Origin: Combretum micranthum
Taxonomy: Eukaryota; Streptophyta; Magnoliopsida; Myrtales; Combretaceae
NCBI GenBank assembly: GCA_024138025.1
Contig: JAMXBD010000642.1
Span: 186,001-250,000, forward strand
Reading direction: 5' to 3'
DNA: 64,000 nucleotides
Shown one piece after another: positions 11,611 through 21,502 of the stretch. Each line of letters begins with the position of its first letter. The stretch's first letter is position 1. A model generated the notes under the pieces. It did not search any database, was not told where the DNA came from, and worked only from the letters and a program-made list of their open reading frames with translations. The position numbers and the translations under genes were made by a program.

Positions 11611-13388
11611 TTTTAGTTGTAAAAAAATTTATAATATAATTAGTATAAATTCTATTTTCCATCAGAATCGTACAGATTCAAAATTATTTTGATTGTAATC
11701 ACCGAAGAAAAGAAAAAAGTTGCAGTGCATTTATCCCGTCAAATATTCACGCCGGCGAAGAAAGCATGTGCTAATGCTACGTGTAAAAGTAGTGTCAAGC
11801 GTGGGCAATGGAGACAAAGCACACCCGACGTTTTTCTACAGTTAGGCAGACAGACACATCCGAGTCCCAAAACAAAAAGGTTTCTTGAAATTTTCTTCAG
11901 TTGCCTGCTTTGTCTTGTTCCGAATCATTATTTAATTTTGAGTAATTTCATGTAGTTGCTTCTTTTTATCACTCAATTAACTTTTAATCACAATAATTAA
12001 TTATAGTCTAGTTCTTCACTTTAAGACAAAGGGATACTTCCATTTTTGTGTCTTCAAGAACAAGTCCTCAAAATAACCAAAAGCTAACCAAGACACACTT
12101 GATCATGCGGAATCACTCGACAGTTCATTGATTCCTGCGTTACTTTTTCTTTTTCTTTTTTTGGAATAATTTGTTTTCTAATGTTTTAAGGTGTATGAAT
12201 TTTGTGAAATATATATATTTTAAATTTTTTTTCAATAACTAATAAAAATAAAGATTAATATCGATAAAATTATAATATAGCAATATTTTAAAGAAAGTTG
12301 CATATTACTTTCTTAAACTTTCACTTATATGCAGGTTTATCATTTAAATTTTAATGTGTACTTTTAACCACTTAAACTTCAAAAAGCTTTTTTTATTAAA
12401 ATAAAATGAAGGAAATTACAAATTATCCCATGAAATTTTATCTATGCAGGGATTCACTCTCTAAATTTTCATTTTTACGCAGATTTACTCTCCAAATTTT
12501 AAAAATGTACAGGAAAAATATCAACTATCTTTAATTGTATAAAATGTTGAAAGTTTAAAGAATCTAGAATTGCATTTTAAAAGTTCAAGAAGTGAATTTA
12601 CAACTTTTAAGGAATGATTTACAATTTTTTCATGGTATAAAAATACTACAATCACTAGCAATCTCAATTAACAAGTATAGTCATGTTCATATGGAGAATG
12701 AGAAATTAAACAAATTTGCAATAAGAAAAAAAAAAAAGGCTATATATGTATGCATCTCGAGAATTCCAACTTCTCTTATCTACCCCTAATAAATTACAAT
12801 GTCATCTCAAAAGATGTGATATGGATTTTTAAAATAGAAAGAGATATACACGTAGCTTCTAGTTTAGAAATGGTAATGATATTTGTTCAACCATACGACT
12901 ATATTCAAACACGCAAGGACCATATAGAACCATATACAATGAACATTGAAATCAAACATTGTTGACTGCCATATGTAAGCTAACGGTATTGGGTGCTCGA
13001 CCTTGTGCCGAGTTTTGGGATAGTACAACTTTTGTTTCCTCATATTTTATACCTTTATTGGATAATACAGCTGTTACCACGACCACGACGATAACCATGT
13101 TTATTTATTTTTTGGTTATCCTTATTAACGAAAAGCACACATCACCTTGCACCGGATTTTTTGAAAGCTCCGTCCAAATTTTTATAAGGGCAAAATTTTT
13201 CTTTTGTCACATGCTTGGGTCGGTAATTTTTTTTTCCTTATTGTATGTCAGTATATAGAAGATATAATAAGAAACACAGCATTATACAAGATAAAATAAG
13301 AACGACACATATTAAAATATTCTTTATATATGATAGTAGATGATTAGAAGAGATGCATATATTTATACCGGTAGAAAAAAAGAAACCA
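11611..13388. other. Intergenic DNA with a possible MITE-like segment
   Basis: Positions 11690-11900 are relatively GC-rich for this region but show no exon structure. Positions about 12305-12625 have partly symmetrical text (ACTTTCAC...TAAACTT repeated in both orientations) typical of small non-coding plant elements, but no clean terminal repeats. The frame at 12959-13258 has no recognised motif. Confidence 0.35.
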
Positions 13389-13885
13389 TATAAGGACCGG
13401 CCCACTAATATGATCTAGCCCACTCCAATTATTAACCTACGAGTGCTTTTAATATGCTTTCCAAAATACACCGCTGTCAAACGCTTCTCTCAAAGCTAAG
13501 TCTATCTTCTCTCTTTATTCTCTCATGTTTAGCTAAACCAGGGTTTGTTCTTGCTAATGCGTGTTGTTGTGATTTGTAGGTATGGATGAGCTATTCGAGC
13601 CGCTCTCTCACGCCTAATCTCACAAGGACACCCAATATGTTTGGTAAAGTTAGGACATCACCTTGTTTCTTTCATTTCAACATTTATAATAGATTACATG
13701 AGTTTGTTATCTCTACTATTCTAGTTACAGATTTGCTAGAGTTATAACTCTAACAAGTTATCTATTACAACTTGTAAACTATTGTAACTATTTTCTGTTT
13801 AAGATGCTATCTAAATCTATAACTACTATGAGACATGTTATTCATTTATATTGGCTTCTTTCAATGTCCCATGTTGTCTATAACA
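13389..13885 (-). repeat. 3' LTR of the chromovirus
   Basis: Direct copy of 33756-34235. Shared landmarks include CCCAATATGTTTGGTAAAGTT, GCTTCTCTCAAAGCTA and TGTGTAAGAT/TGTTTAAGAT. The left edge TATAAGGACC corresponds to TGTTAGGACC of the other LTR. The right edge is ...ATAACA, followed by a purine-rich minus-strand stretch (AAGATGGGATATC) in the polypurine position. Confidence 0.85.
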
Positions 13886-14301
13886 ATTGATATCCCATCT
13901 TGAAATAACACCTTGGGCTAAAGGTGAAAATGTGGATAATTTTGTCAAAACCCTAACAAATCTTCCCATGGTGTATCTTCCATAAGTAAACCCTGCCATG
14001 GGACCAACATTTGAGACATTCAACCTCCCCGTCGTCGTATGCATCTTGTACCCAAAATGGCTAGCAGTTGGATCACTAGAGGACTGTTGAAAGCTTCTTT
14101 AGGAGACTTCAAAGAAGTAGTAGGATGACCAACAACTTTTTCAACAATTGAAATATGAAAGATATTATGGATATTAGCTCCCTGTGGTAACTTCACTTCA
14201 TATCAGCTCCGTCAATTCTTCTAGTATACGAAACGACCTGTAAAATCTTTTAGTAATCTTCAAAAATCTATCATGGTGAATTGATACTTGTTTGTAAAGT
14301 T
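13886..14301 (-). pseudogene. Chromovirus pol tail: post-integrase region and chromodomain
   Basis: Read on the minus strand from 14301 the frame follows the post-integrase region. YRSFRILEELTEL corresponds to the GPYQILERIG block, and HNIFHISIVEKVVG to the HPVFHVS block. A chromodomain-like segment follows (IRRRGG, LVPWQGLLMEDTPWEDL, then NYPHFHL). The aromatic W..L....TWEDL pattern supports a chromodomain, which in chromoviruses directs integration to modified chromatin. Stops interrupt it. The upstream half continues at 20163 beyond the inserted copia. Confidence 0.75.
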
Positions 14302-14306
14302 AAAGT

Positions 14307-14978
14307 TGTTGGAAAAATCCGAAAAAATGAGAAGGAAAATACTTGAGGCGTGCTAGGCACTATCCTTAAGGATATTTCGCCAATATTATTGAAGAATGGC
14401 GTATCCCCCAGGATTCAACAAGTCCTCTAGAAAATCTAGGACACAGGAATAGCAGGGAAGAAGTAATAACCCAGCGAGGAACAAGGCAGGAAAGGAAAAG
14501 TAAAGTATTTAATATTAAAACAGATAAATATATATAAAACGAAGTTGTATTTTAACGGGTATGTTGAAGAATGTCTTTTCAAAATCAAAAGATACAACGG
14601 TTCGAAAAAACACAACGATTGGTTTGACAGTACCCGAAAAAACACAACGATTGGTAATTAAAATTTGAAACGCTCAAAAGACCCGTATCCGGATAAGATT
14701 TAATTAATTATTATTATTAATTTTATTTAAAAATAATAATATACACGAAAATAAAATATTCCTTTGAACCGGGCAAAGACATATAACTACACGCGCAGGG
14801 GGGGGGGGCAAATCGATGAATTTACACTAGCTTGGTCTAGCTTTGTGCGCGCGAGCCCATGCCTTTCCACCAACTCTTTACAAGCCCACTAAGAGAATGA
14901 GGTTTATAAACAAGGACAATGAGTAAAATCTAAGGAATGTGGGACTTGTTCCTTTTGAAATATATATAATACACAACA
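14307..14978 (-). repeat. 3' LTR of the young copia element
   Basis: The LTR is 672 bp with TGTTGG...CAACA ends on the plus strand. It is nearly identical to 19485-20162. It contains a 10-G run (12 G in the partner), the AT-rich TATATATAAAAC stretch and the CCTTAAGGATATTTC segment. Confidence 0.95.
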
Positions 14979-14994
14979 ATCCCCCACATATTTC
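14979..14994 (-). promoter_or_regulatory. Polypurine tract of the young copia element
   Basis: The minus strand reads AAATATGTGGGGGAT directly before the 3' LTR. This is the expected plus-strand primer site. From here to 15551 lies about 560 bp of 3' untranslated sequence without an open frame. Confidence 0.8.
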
Positions 14995-15551
14995 AAAAGG
15001 ATAAAAGACAACGAGATAAAAAGAAATGCTGGGTTTTCTCAAATGAGTATCATGCCTCGAATCTGGTGTCCTTAAGACTATGAACCAGACCTAGAAAAAT
15101 GAGATATAACTTACAAAATAAATGGTGAAGCTTAAGGCTTCTATGAACCAAGAATTTTATAGTAAGCCAAAATTCTCATTAATCACATCATACTCCACAT
15201 TTTTTCTGCTATTCATCGCGGTTTTGCGCTAATAGGCCATGCGCGTGCCTGGTAATTCATGAGTGCTTTAGAGATTTTGCCACAATCTCATAGAAGCGGC
15301 CTCACTTCACACTCATATAGGTCATTCCATCAAGCGTATACTGCAGAATACACTACCTTTAAAAGGATATGGTATTTGATTAAGAGCTTTACTCAACCTC
15401 CCATTCTTTGCAGTTTAGCACTATGCACATCATAGGAGGGACATCATTTATTAGTGTTACACAGATCAAGCAACGACTTGTTATTACCCATATGAACCTA
15501 TTTCATGGGATCTCCAATCACATAGGTTGGGTTACCATCATTGTTGATAAT

Positions 15552-16880
15552 TCAACATGGCTTTAGTCCCATACCCCTCGATGTTTCATTTATTAATTTT
15601 CTCCCCAAAGGTTTAGTCAGAGGATCGGCCAAGTTCACTTCTGACTTCACATAATCTATTGATATAATTCCATCTTTCAGCAGCTGCTTCACTACTTCAT
15701 GTCTCAAACGAATATGTCTATTCTTTCCATTGAAGGTCTTATTCTTGGCAATAGATATTGCCGCTTGACAATCACAGTGCATAGACACAGATGGTGTAGG
15801 TTTTAAACCTAATGGAATATTTGCTAAGAAGTTTCTTAACCACTCAGCCTCATTACCAGCCAATTCCAGAGCAATAAACTCTGACTCCATAGTAGACTTA
15901 GCTATGATAGTCTGTTTGGCTGATTTCCATGAAATTGCTCCACCTCCAAGGGTGAATATATAACCACTAGTGGATTTTGTCTCATCTGAATCAGATATCC
16001 AGTTGGCATCACTGTATCCTTCTAATACAGCGGGAAATCCACTATATAGAATACCATAGTTCATAGTACCTCTGAGATATTTCATCAATCTGACCAATGC
16101 AGTCCAATGATCATAACCGGGATTATGTGTATACCTACTCAATCTACACACAGCATATGCTATGTCAGGTCTTGAGAAATTCATTAAATGCATCAGACTT
16201 CCAATTATTTGTGCATACTCAGATTGAGCAACAATATCACCTCTATTTTTCTTTAATTGAGTATTAGCATCGTAAGGGGTACTCACAGGATTGACATCAA
16301 AGTGTCCAAACTTCTTAAGAAGTTTCTCAACATAATGTTCTTGTGATAACATAATACTATCATTCTTCCTTATGATTTTAACACCCAAAATAACACTTGC
16401 TTCACCCATATCTTTCATATCAAATTTGGAAGCAAGAAAAGATTTAGTTTTAAGCACTATATCAAGACTGGTACCGAATATAAGCATATCATCTACATAT
16501 AGGCATATGATAACACAATCATTATTAATAAGTTTTATGTAAACACATTTATCAACTTCAACAGTAGAGAATCCATCATTTAATAAAACTTGATCAAATT
16601 TTTCATGCCATTGTTTAGGAGCTTGTTTTAAACCATACAATGATTTAAGAAGTTTACAAACTTTATTTTCTTGTCCTGGAACAACACAACCTTCAGGTTG
16701 TACCATATAAATTTCTTCCTCTAAATCGCCATTTAGAAAGGCTGTTTTTACATCCATTTGATGAATAACAAGTTTATATATTGAAGCCAAGGCAATCAAA
16801 ACTCGAATAGAAGAAATTCTAGTTACAGGAGCAAAAGTGTCAAAAATCAATATTTTGCTTTTGAGTAAATCCTTTAGCAA
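15552..16880 (-). CDS. Copia pol, reverse transcriptase and RNase H part
   Basis: 442 open codons. The RT starts in the [14 protein letters not shown] block. It continues with [34 protein letters not shown] and the catalytic YVDDM, then RNase H with [35 protein letters not shown] and NRHIRLRH near the end. These copy element RNA into DNA and degrade the RNA strand. All catalytic motifs I know for the family are present. The ORF begins immediately after a 1-2 nt indel in a T run (about 16855), so in the parent element it was the C-terminal part of a single polyprotein. The ATG used by the open frame is probably not a real start. Confidence 0.95.
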   Translation of the reverse strand: MLKDLLKSKILIFDTFAPVTRISSIRVLIALASIYKLVIHQMDVKTAFLNGDLEEEIYMVQPEGCVVPGQENKVCKLLKSLYGLKQAPKQWHEKFDQVLLNDGFSTVEVDKCVYIKLINNDCVIICLYVDDMLIFGTSLDIVLKTKSFLASKFDMKDMGEASVILGVKIIRKNDSIMLSQEHYVEKLLKKFGHFDVNPVSTPYDANTQLKKNRGDIVAQSEYAQIIGSLMHLMNFSRPDIAYAVCRLSRYTHNPGYDHWTALVRLMKYLRGTMNYGILYSGFPAVLEGYSDANWISDSDETKSTSGYIFTLGGGAISWKSAKQTIIAKSTMESEFIALELAGNEAEWLRNFLANIPLGLKPTPSVSMHCDCQAAISIAKNKTFNGKNRHIRLRHEVVKQLLKDGIISIDYVKSEVNLADPLTKPLGRKLINETSRGMGLKPC

Positions 16881-17222
16881 CTAATCTAGCTTTAAACTTA
16901 TCAACTGAACCATCAGGATTTAATTTCCTTTTAAAGATCCATTTACAACCAATAGGTTTAGCTCCAGGAGGTAAATCTACCAATTCCCATGTTTTATTTT
17001 GTAAAATAGAATCAATTTCAACTTTAATAGCTTCTTTCCAAAAAGGTGCATCACACGAGGAAATTGCATCCGAGAAGGTTAATGGATCATTTTCAACAAG
17101 ATAAGTATAAAAATCATTTCCAAAAGAATTTTCTTTTCTTTGTCTCTTACTTCTTCTTAAATCATCATTTTCAAAAATATTTCTAGAGACATTTTCAGAA
17201 GATGATGTATTAGGAATAATTT
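16881..17222 (-). pseudogene. Copia pol linker and RT N-terminus between two frameshifts
   Basis: On the minus strand a clean frame runs through an acidic/Ser-rich linker (NTSSSENVSRN) and RRSKRQRKENSFGND. It reaches the RT opening PFWKEAIKVEIDSILQNK and GCKWIFKRKLNPDGSVDKF, then [10 protein letters not shown]. It is separated from the integrase ORF by a 1-nt indel in an A run near 17223 (PLK then stop) and from the RT ORF by the T-run indel near 16855. Apart from these two breaks the sequence is intact. Confidence 0.85.
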
Positions 17223-18757
17223 TTATTTTAAAGGAAACACATGTTCAAAAAACTCTGCATTTTTTGTCTCAACAATTGTATTGCAATCTAACACATCACT
17301 TTTTAATACAAGAAATCTATATGCTATACTATGTTCAGCATAACCAATAAACATACAATCTGAAGTTTTAGAACCTAATTTTCTTTTCTTAGGATCAGGA
17401 AGCATAACTTTAGCAAGACACCCCCACACTTTCAAATATTTCAAATTAGGAGAATAACCTTTCCAAAGTTCATAAGGTGTTTTCCCTGTTTTCTTATAAG
17501 GTATCCTATTTTGTAAGTGACATGCAGTTAATATAGCTTCACCCCAAAGATTTTCAGGCGCATTAGAACTTACAAGCATACAATTCATCATTTCTTTTAA
17601 TGTCCTATTTTTCCTTTCGGCTACTCCATTAGATTCTGGAGAATAAGGTGGAGTTATTTCATGAATTATTCCTTCTTTTTCACAATATTCATTTAGTAAA
17701 ATATACTCACCACCTCTGTCTGATCTAATTCTTTTAATTTTCTTGTTTAATTGATTCTCTACTTCTGCTTTGTATATTAAAAACATGTCAAATGCCTCAT
17801 CTTTATTTCTAAGCAAGTAGACTTTAGTATATCTAGAAAAATCATCTATAAAAGTTACATAATATCTTTTACCTCCTCTAGTCATAGTTTGCTTTAAATC
17901 ACCTAGATCAGTGTGAATTAAACTTAGTAATTCAGATTCTCTAAAGACAGATGCACATGTTTTCTTAGCTTGTTTAGATTCAGCACAAATTTCACATTTA
18001 CTCATACTTAAAGAATTAATATTAGAAATTAATCCAACGGATTGCATTTTCTTGATATAAGGTAAACTAACATGTCCTAATCTACCATGCCATAAATCAC
18101 AAGAATCAATCAAGTAAGCAGAAGAAGAAACATTTTTATTCATAACTTCAGAAACATTGAGTACAAATAAACCATGACTACAATAGCCCTTGCCAACTAA
18201 AACATTATTTTTTGTCATTACAACTTTGTCAGACTCAAATGACACTTTCACTCCCACTTTTCCCAACAATGCCACTGAAATCAGATTGGTTCTAATGTCG
18301 GGAACATGCAACACCTCGTTCAGAGCCAAAGTTTTTCCAGATGTGAGTTTGAGAAGAACCTTTCCTTTCCCAAGAACTTGGGTAGTTCGAGAATCACCAA
18401 GATGCACAGACTCTTCTCCTTCATCAACTTTTGTATAGGTCACGAATGCATCCTTATTTGCACAAATGTGCCTAGTAGCACCAGAATCTATGACCCATTC
18501 TTTCACACTGGTTACTATGTTCACAGAAATGACTGCAGCGATAATATCATCTGCTTGAACCAAATTTGCCTTTGGTTTAGCAGGATTGTCATTTCTTCCC
18601 ATCCTCTTTCTGCACTGAGGTGCATGATGGCCAGGTTTGCCACATACGAAGCAATTGCCTCGCTTCTTAAAAGTGGGATTACTAGCTCTGGGCTTGTAAT
18701 CATGTTTCTTTTCATACCTTTTATATGGCTTGTGCGGTTTGTAATCACCAAATTCGC
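17223..18757 (-). CDS. Copia pol: zinc knuckle, protease and integrase part
   Basis: The ATG-to-stop frame is 18602-17223 (459 codons), but homology in the same frame begins near 18757 with a basic stretch and the zinc knuckle CFVCGKPGHHAPQC. Protease follows (VIDSGATRHICA), then pre-integrase (LWHGRLGHVS). The integrase core shows HTDLGD, FIDDFSRYTKVYLL, DRGGEY and SPESNGVAERKNRTLKEM, i.e. a D-D-E set, and then the C-terminal PYELWKGYSPNLKYLKVWGC block. It integrates the element cDNA. It ends at a premature stop in an A run. Presumably it was fused to gag upstream and RT downstream originally. Confidence 0.95.
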
Positions 18758-19465
18758 CTTACTTGCAATCTCCTTTCCTTTGGCGGCCATGAATTCCTTT
18801 CTGTTGGTGTTCTCGATGATGATGTGGGTGATGAGATCAGCAAGCGAAAGTTGCTTGTGCTTATGTTTAAGTTGTTGTTTATAATCACTCCATGATTGAG
18901 GTAGTTTCTCGATCAGCAAACCAGCAACGAACTCCTCCTGCAAATTAATGCCTTCTGATTTGAGGTCTTCTATCAACTTGTGGTACTCATTGATCTGCAT
19001 TTTGATATCTTTGTCCTCAACCATCTCCCACCTATAATACTTTCCAATAACAAACTTCTGTTTTCCTGCATCTTCAGCCGTGTACTTGGCAACCATAGAT
19101 TCCCAAATATCTTTTGCATCCTTGTAAGAACAGTAGACATCGAACAACTCATTAGATAAGGTACTAATAATAGTGTGGCGGCATACCTTGTTCGCATGAA
19201 CCCATAGTTCCATTTGTTTGGACGTGGTATCAACTGGTTTAGTATCTGTAAGGGCATACGCAACACCGTGCATATCCAAAACAGAGAATATACGTTCTTG
19301 CCATCTTTTAAAGTTATCTCCATCAAAAATTTCGATCTTTGATATATCTGGAAATGGCTTGGCAAATGGAACAGTGGGCAACACAGGGACAGGGCCATTT
19401 GAAGCAGTTTCATGAACAGATGCAGTAGCGACGGCAGTAGGCGGAGGGGTAGGATCAGAGGCCAT
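18758..19465 (-). CDS. Copia gag, N-terminal and central part
   Basis: The gag frame opens with an ATG at 19465, only 19 nt from the LTR edge. It begins with a Pro/Ala/Thr-rich segment and then a UBN2/DUF4219-like gag region: FDGDNFKRWQERIFSVLDM, AKDIWESMVAKY, INEYHKLIEDLKSEG and EEFVAGLLIEKLPQSW. At about 18757 the open frame leaves the homologous frame: the true continuation (GDYKPHKPYKRYEKKHDY, then the zinc knuckle) lies one frame away, while the open ATG frame runs on to 18521 in nonsense. A single base missing from a G pair explains this; no canonical slippery heptamer was seen. It builds the virus-like particle. Confidence 0.9.
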
Positions 19466-19468
19466 AAG

Positions 19469-19557
19469 GAAATATCCTTAAGATTGTTGGAAAAATCCGA
19501 AAAAATGAGAAGGAAAAATACTTGAGGCGTGCTAGGCACTGTCCTTAAGGATATTTC
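19469..19557 (-). promoter_or_regulatory. Leader/U5 complementary pair in place of a tRNA primer site
   Basis: On the minus strand the 5' LTR ends ...CCAACA and the leader continues AT + CTTAAGGATATTTC (19482-19469). No TGGTATCAGAGC-like site is present. The 14-nt leader segment is perfectly complementary to GAAATATCCTTAAG in the same LTR (19557-19544), leaving a loop of about 61 nt. The LTR copy at 14365-14378 has the same segment. It could be a structural hairpin of the genomic RNA or a self-priming site; this is an inference. Confidence 0.55.
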
Positions 19558-20162
19558 GCCAATATTATTGAAGAATGGCGTATCCCCCAGGATTCAACAA
19601 GTCCTCTAGAAAATCTAGGACACAGGAATAGCAGGGAAGAAGTAATAACCCAGCGAGGAACAAGGCAGGAAAGGAAAAGTAAAGTATTATAATATTAAAA
19701 CAGATAAATATATATAAAACGAAGTTGTATTTTTAACGGGTACGTTGAAGAGATGTCTTTTCAAAATCAAAAGATACAACGGTTCGAAAAAACACAACGA
19801 TTGGTTTGACAGTACCCGAAAAAACACAACGATTGGTAATTAAAATTTGAAACGCTCAAAAGACCCATATCCGGATAAGATTTAATTAATTATTATTATT
19901 AATTTTATTTAAAAATAATAATATACACGAAAATAAAATATTCCTTTGAACCGGGCAAAGACATATAACTACACGCGCAGGGGGGGGGGGGGCAAATCGA
20001 TGAATTTACACTAGCTTGGTCTAGCTTTGTGCGCGCGAGCCCATGCCTTTCCACCAACTCTTTACAAGCCCACTAAGAGAATGAGGTTTATAAACAAGGA
20101 CAATGAGTAAAATCTAAGGAATGTGGGACTTGTTCCTTTTGAAATATATATAATACACAACA
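19485..20162 (-). repeat. 5' LTR of the young copia element
   Basis: 678 bp, with the same ends as 14307-14978. Differences seen by eye: three substitutions (A/G near 19541, C/T near 19743, A/G near 19867) and several one- or two-base indels, mainly in A, T or G runs. TATA-like text lies at about 19707-19719. Confidence 0.95.
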
Positions 20163-20552
20163 AAAGGTTTTACAAACACTAAGTCATTAGGGAAAAATTG
20201 AACATTAGTTCTGTGTGGGTCCACAACCTTCTTCATAAGAGCGTGATCCTTCTCTATATTAGTCTTTAATTAAGCCAATAACTCATCTTTAGTTGATAAG
20301 TTAGAGTCCACTACCTGTATATTGCTTGTTCCTATGGTGTATAAAAGAATAAGAAGAGGTGATCGACCATATACCAACTTGTTAATTAACAAACTTTGTG
20401 GTTTAATGTGCTGTAAAAAAATTCAGCCCAGGGTAAATGACTAGCCCACACATGTGGGTTGTCCATCATAAAACATTTGAAATACCGTTTAATAACATGA
20501 TTCATTACTTTGATTTGGCTATCAGTTTGAGGCTGATAGGCTGAACAGTAAG
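20163..20552 (-). pseudogene. Chromovirus integrase C-terminal half (between two guests)
   Basis: On the minus strand the frame opens with YCSAYQPQTDSQIKVMNHV, the SAYHPQTDGQTE block of gypsy integrase. It continues NPHVWASHLPWAEFFYST and then, through shifts, YTIGTSN..VDSNL and FFPNDLVFVK. The upstream half of the core is at 30136-30669 and the downstream region resumes at 14301. It is split by insertions on both sides, with GTAAG at the right edge (20548-20552) and AAAGG at the left. Confidence 0.85.
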
Positions 20553-21008
20553 TGATATAGATGAGATAGCCGACGCGTTTATGAGCAAAGAAGCGGCTAA
20601 GAAGCGACCCCGGAAGCATAAGAATGAAGGTTGTTGGCCTTAAGGGCAGCCTTGATGGGAACCAATAAAGCCGGATATAATCCACTGGCTTAGGGAGATA
20701 GGCCGCCGGCCTAAGTACCCGCGTACTTTTAGACCACCCGACATTTCGCCTTTTAAGCTGCCAGCTTTTACTTCAGCTTTCATTTACTCGGATTATTTTC
20801 TTTATTGTCGTTTTGAGGACTTTGTTATGCATATAAATAGTCCAGAAACCCTAAATTATGTTTCTTGGTTAATTTTTATCAATTTAAAATCCAAGTTTGG
20901 AGGATTTTCTTTGAAATTGCAATTGTCTTACAATTGTGTGAATTAAGTTCAAGTTTGAGATTCACTCGTCGAGTGTTCTCGTTCTATCCACACTATCTCG
21001 CTACGTCA
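20553..21008 (+). repeat. 5' LTR of the nested gypsy element
   Basis: 456 bp, TGATATAGATGAGATAG to CGCTACGTCA. Shares long blocks with 29685-30130, such as TTTCGCCTTTTAAGCTGCCA and CTCGTCGAGTGTTCTC. Confidence 0.95.
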
Positions 21009-21010
21009 GA

Positions 21011-21023
21011 TTGGTATTAGAGC
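21011..21023 (+). promoter_or_regulatory. Primer-binding site, initiator-Met tRNA type
   Basis: TTGGTATTAGAGC lies two bases after the 5' LTR. It differs from the usual plant TGGTATCAGAGC site by one transition. Confidence 0.85.
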
Positions 21024-21043
21024 GGGAAAAGATTCTTGCGGAG

Positions 21044-21502
21044 ATGTCAGGAGGCGACAGTTCAGAAGGCGGTCATGTTCCAAATGTTGTGAAGGATGTG
21101 GAAGCCCTGTGAACCGAATTGCAGGATCAAAGGGCAGCATTGGGTGACATGAACAAGAGATTCCAGCGTTTCGAATAGCGCCTTGATGACCTAATTGTGC
21201 AATTTAGCGCAATGGGACCTGATGCCAATAGAGACAGGAATGTTGGTGGGAGATAACCAAGGGCAGCAGATGCGCGCGGTGATCTTATTGGCAGGCCTGT
21301 AGCTGCAAATCGTAGATTACAGGTACCTGATGATGATATGAAGGAAGAGGATGATATTCTAATCGAAGATTAACAACCCATAGGGGAGGTGGTTATGGTG
21401 GTAGAGGTGATTATGATGGCAGAGGTGGCTATGGTGGTAGAGATAGGCGAGATAATTATGGGTATGGTTATGGTGACAGAGGATATTTCAAATTGAAGGC
21501 TG
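21044..21502 (+). pseudogene. Gypsy gag N-terminal part
   Basis: A start at 21044 reads MSGGDSSEGGHVPNVVKDVE, then a coiled-coil-like LQDQRAALGDMNKRFQRFE stretch with several stops. A frame change leads to a Gly/Tyr/Arg-rich run (GGGYGGRGDYDGRGGYGG) and FKLK. Homology then breaks off at the solo LTR and resumes at 25600 with DIPSFNENL. The GGCTG at the junction is the target duplication. Confidence 0.75.

Larger units (their letters stand above)
14307..20162 (-). mobile_element. Young Ty1/copia element, nearly complete
   Basis: LTRs 14307-14978 and 19485-20162 differ by only about three substitutions plus small indels, mostly in homopolymers. The minus-strand internal region encodes gag, protease, integrase, RT and RNase H. 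It is flanked by AAAGT (14302-14306) and AAAGG (20163-20167), a 5-bp target duplication with one mismatch; the host pol frame resumes on both sides. Coding is broken only by about three 1-2 nt indels. No tRNA-type primer site follows the 5' LTR (see the leader entry). Confidence 0.95.

Noticed and set aside
11689..11955. Small gene or first exon in a GC-richer patch
   Set aside because: No splice-linked downstream exons or domain could be found; the frame may be chance.
18740..18775. Programmed -1 frameshift between gag and pol of the young copia
   Set aside because: The frames would need a -1 shift, but no canonical slippery heptamer was seen, and two other indels of the same kind occur where no recoding is expected.
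18306..18884. 192-codon plus-strand open frame
   Set aside because: Antisense to the gag/zinc-knuckle/protease part of the young copia element.
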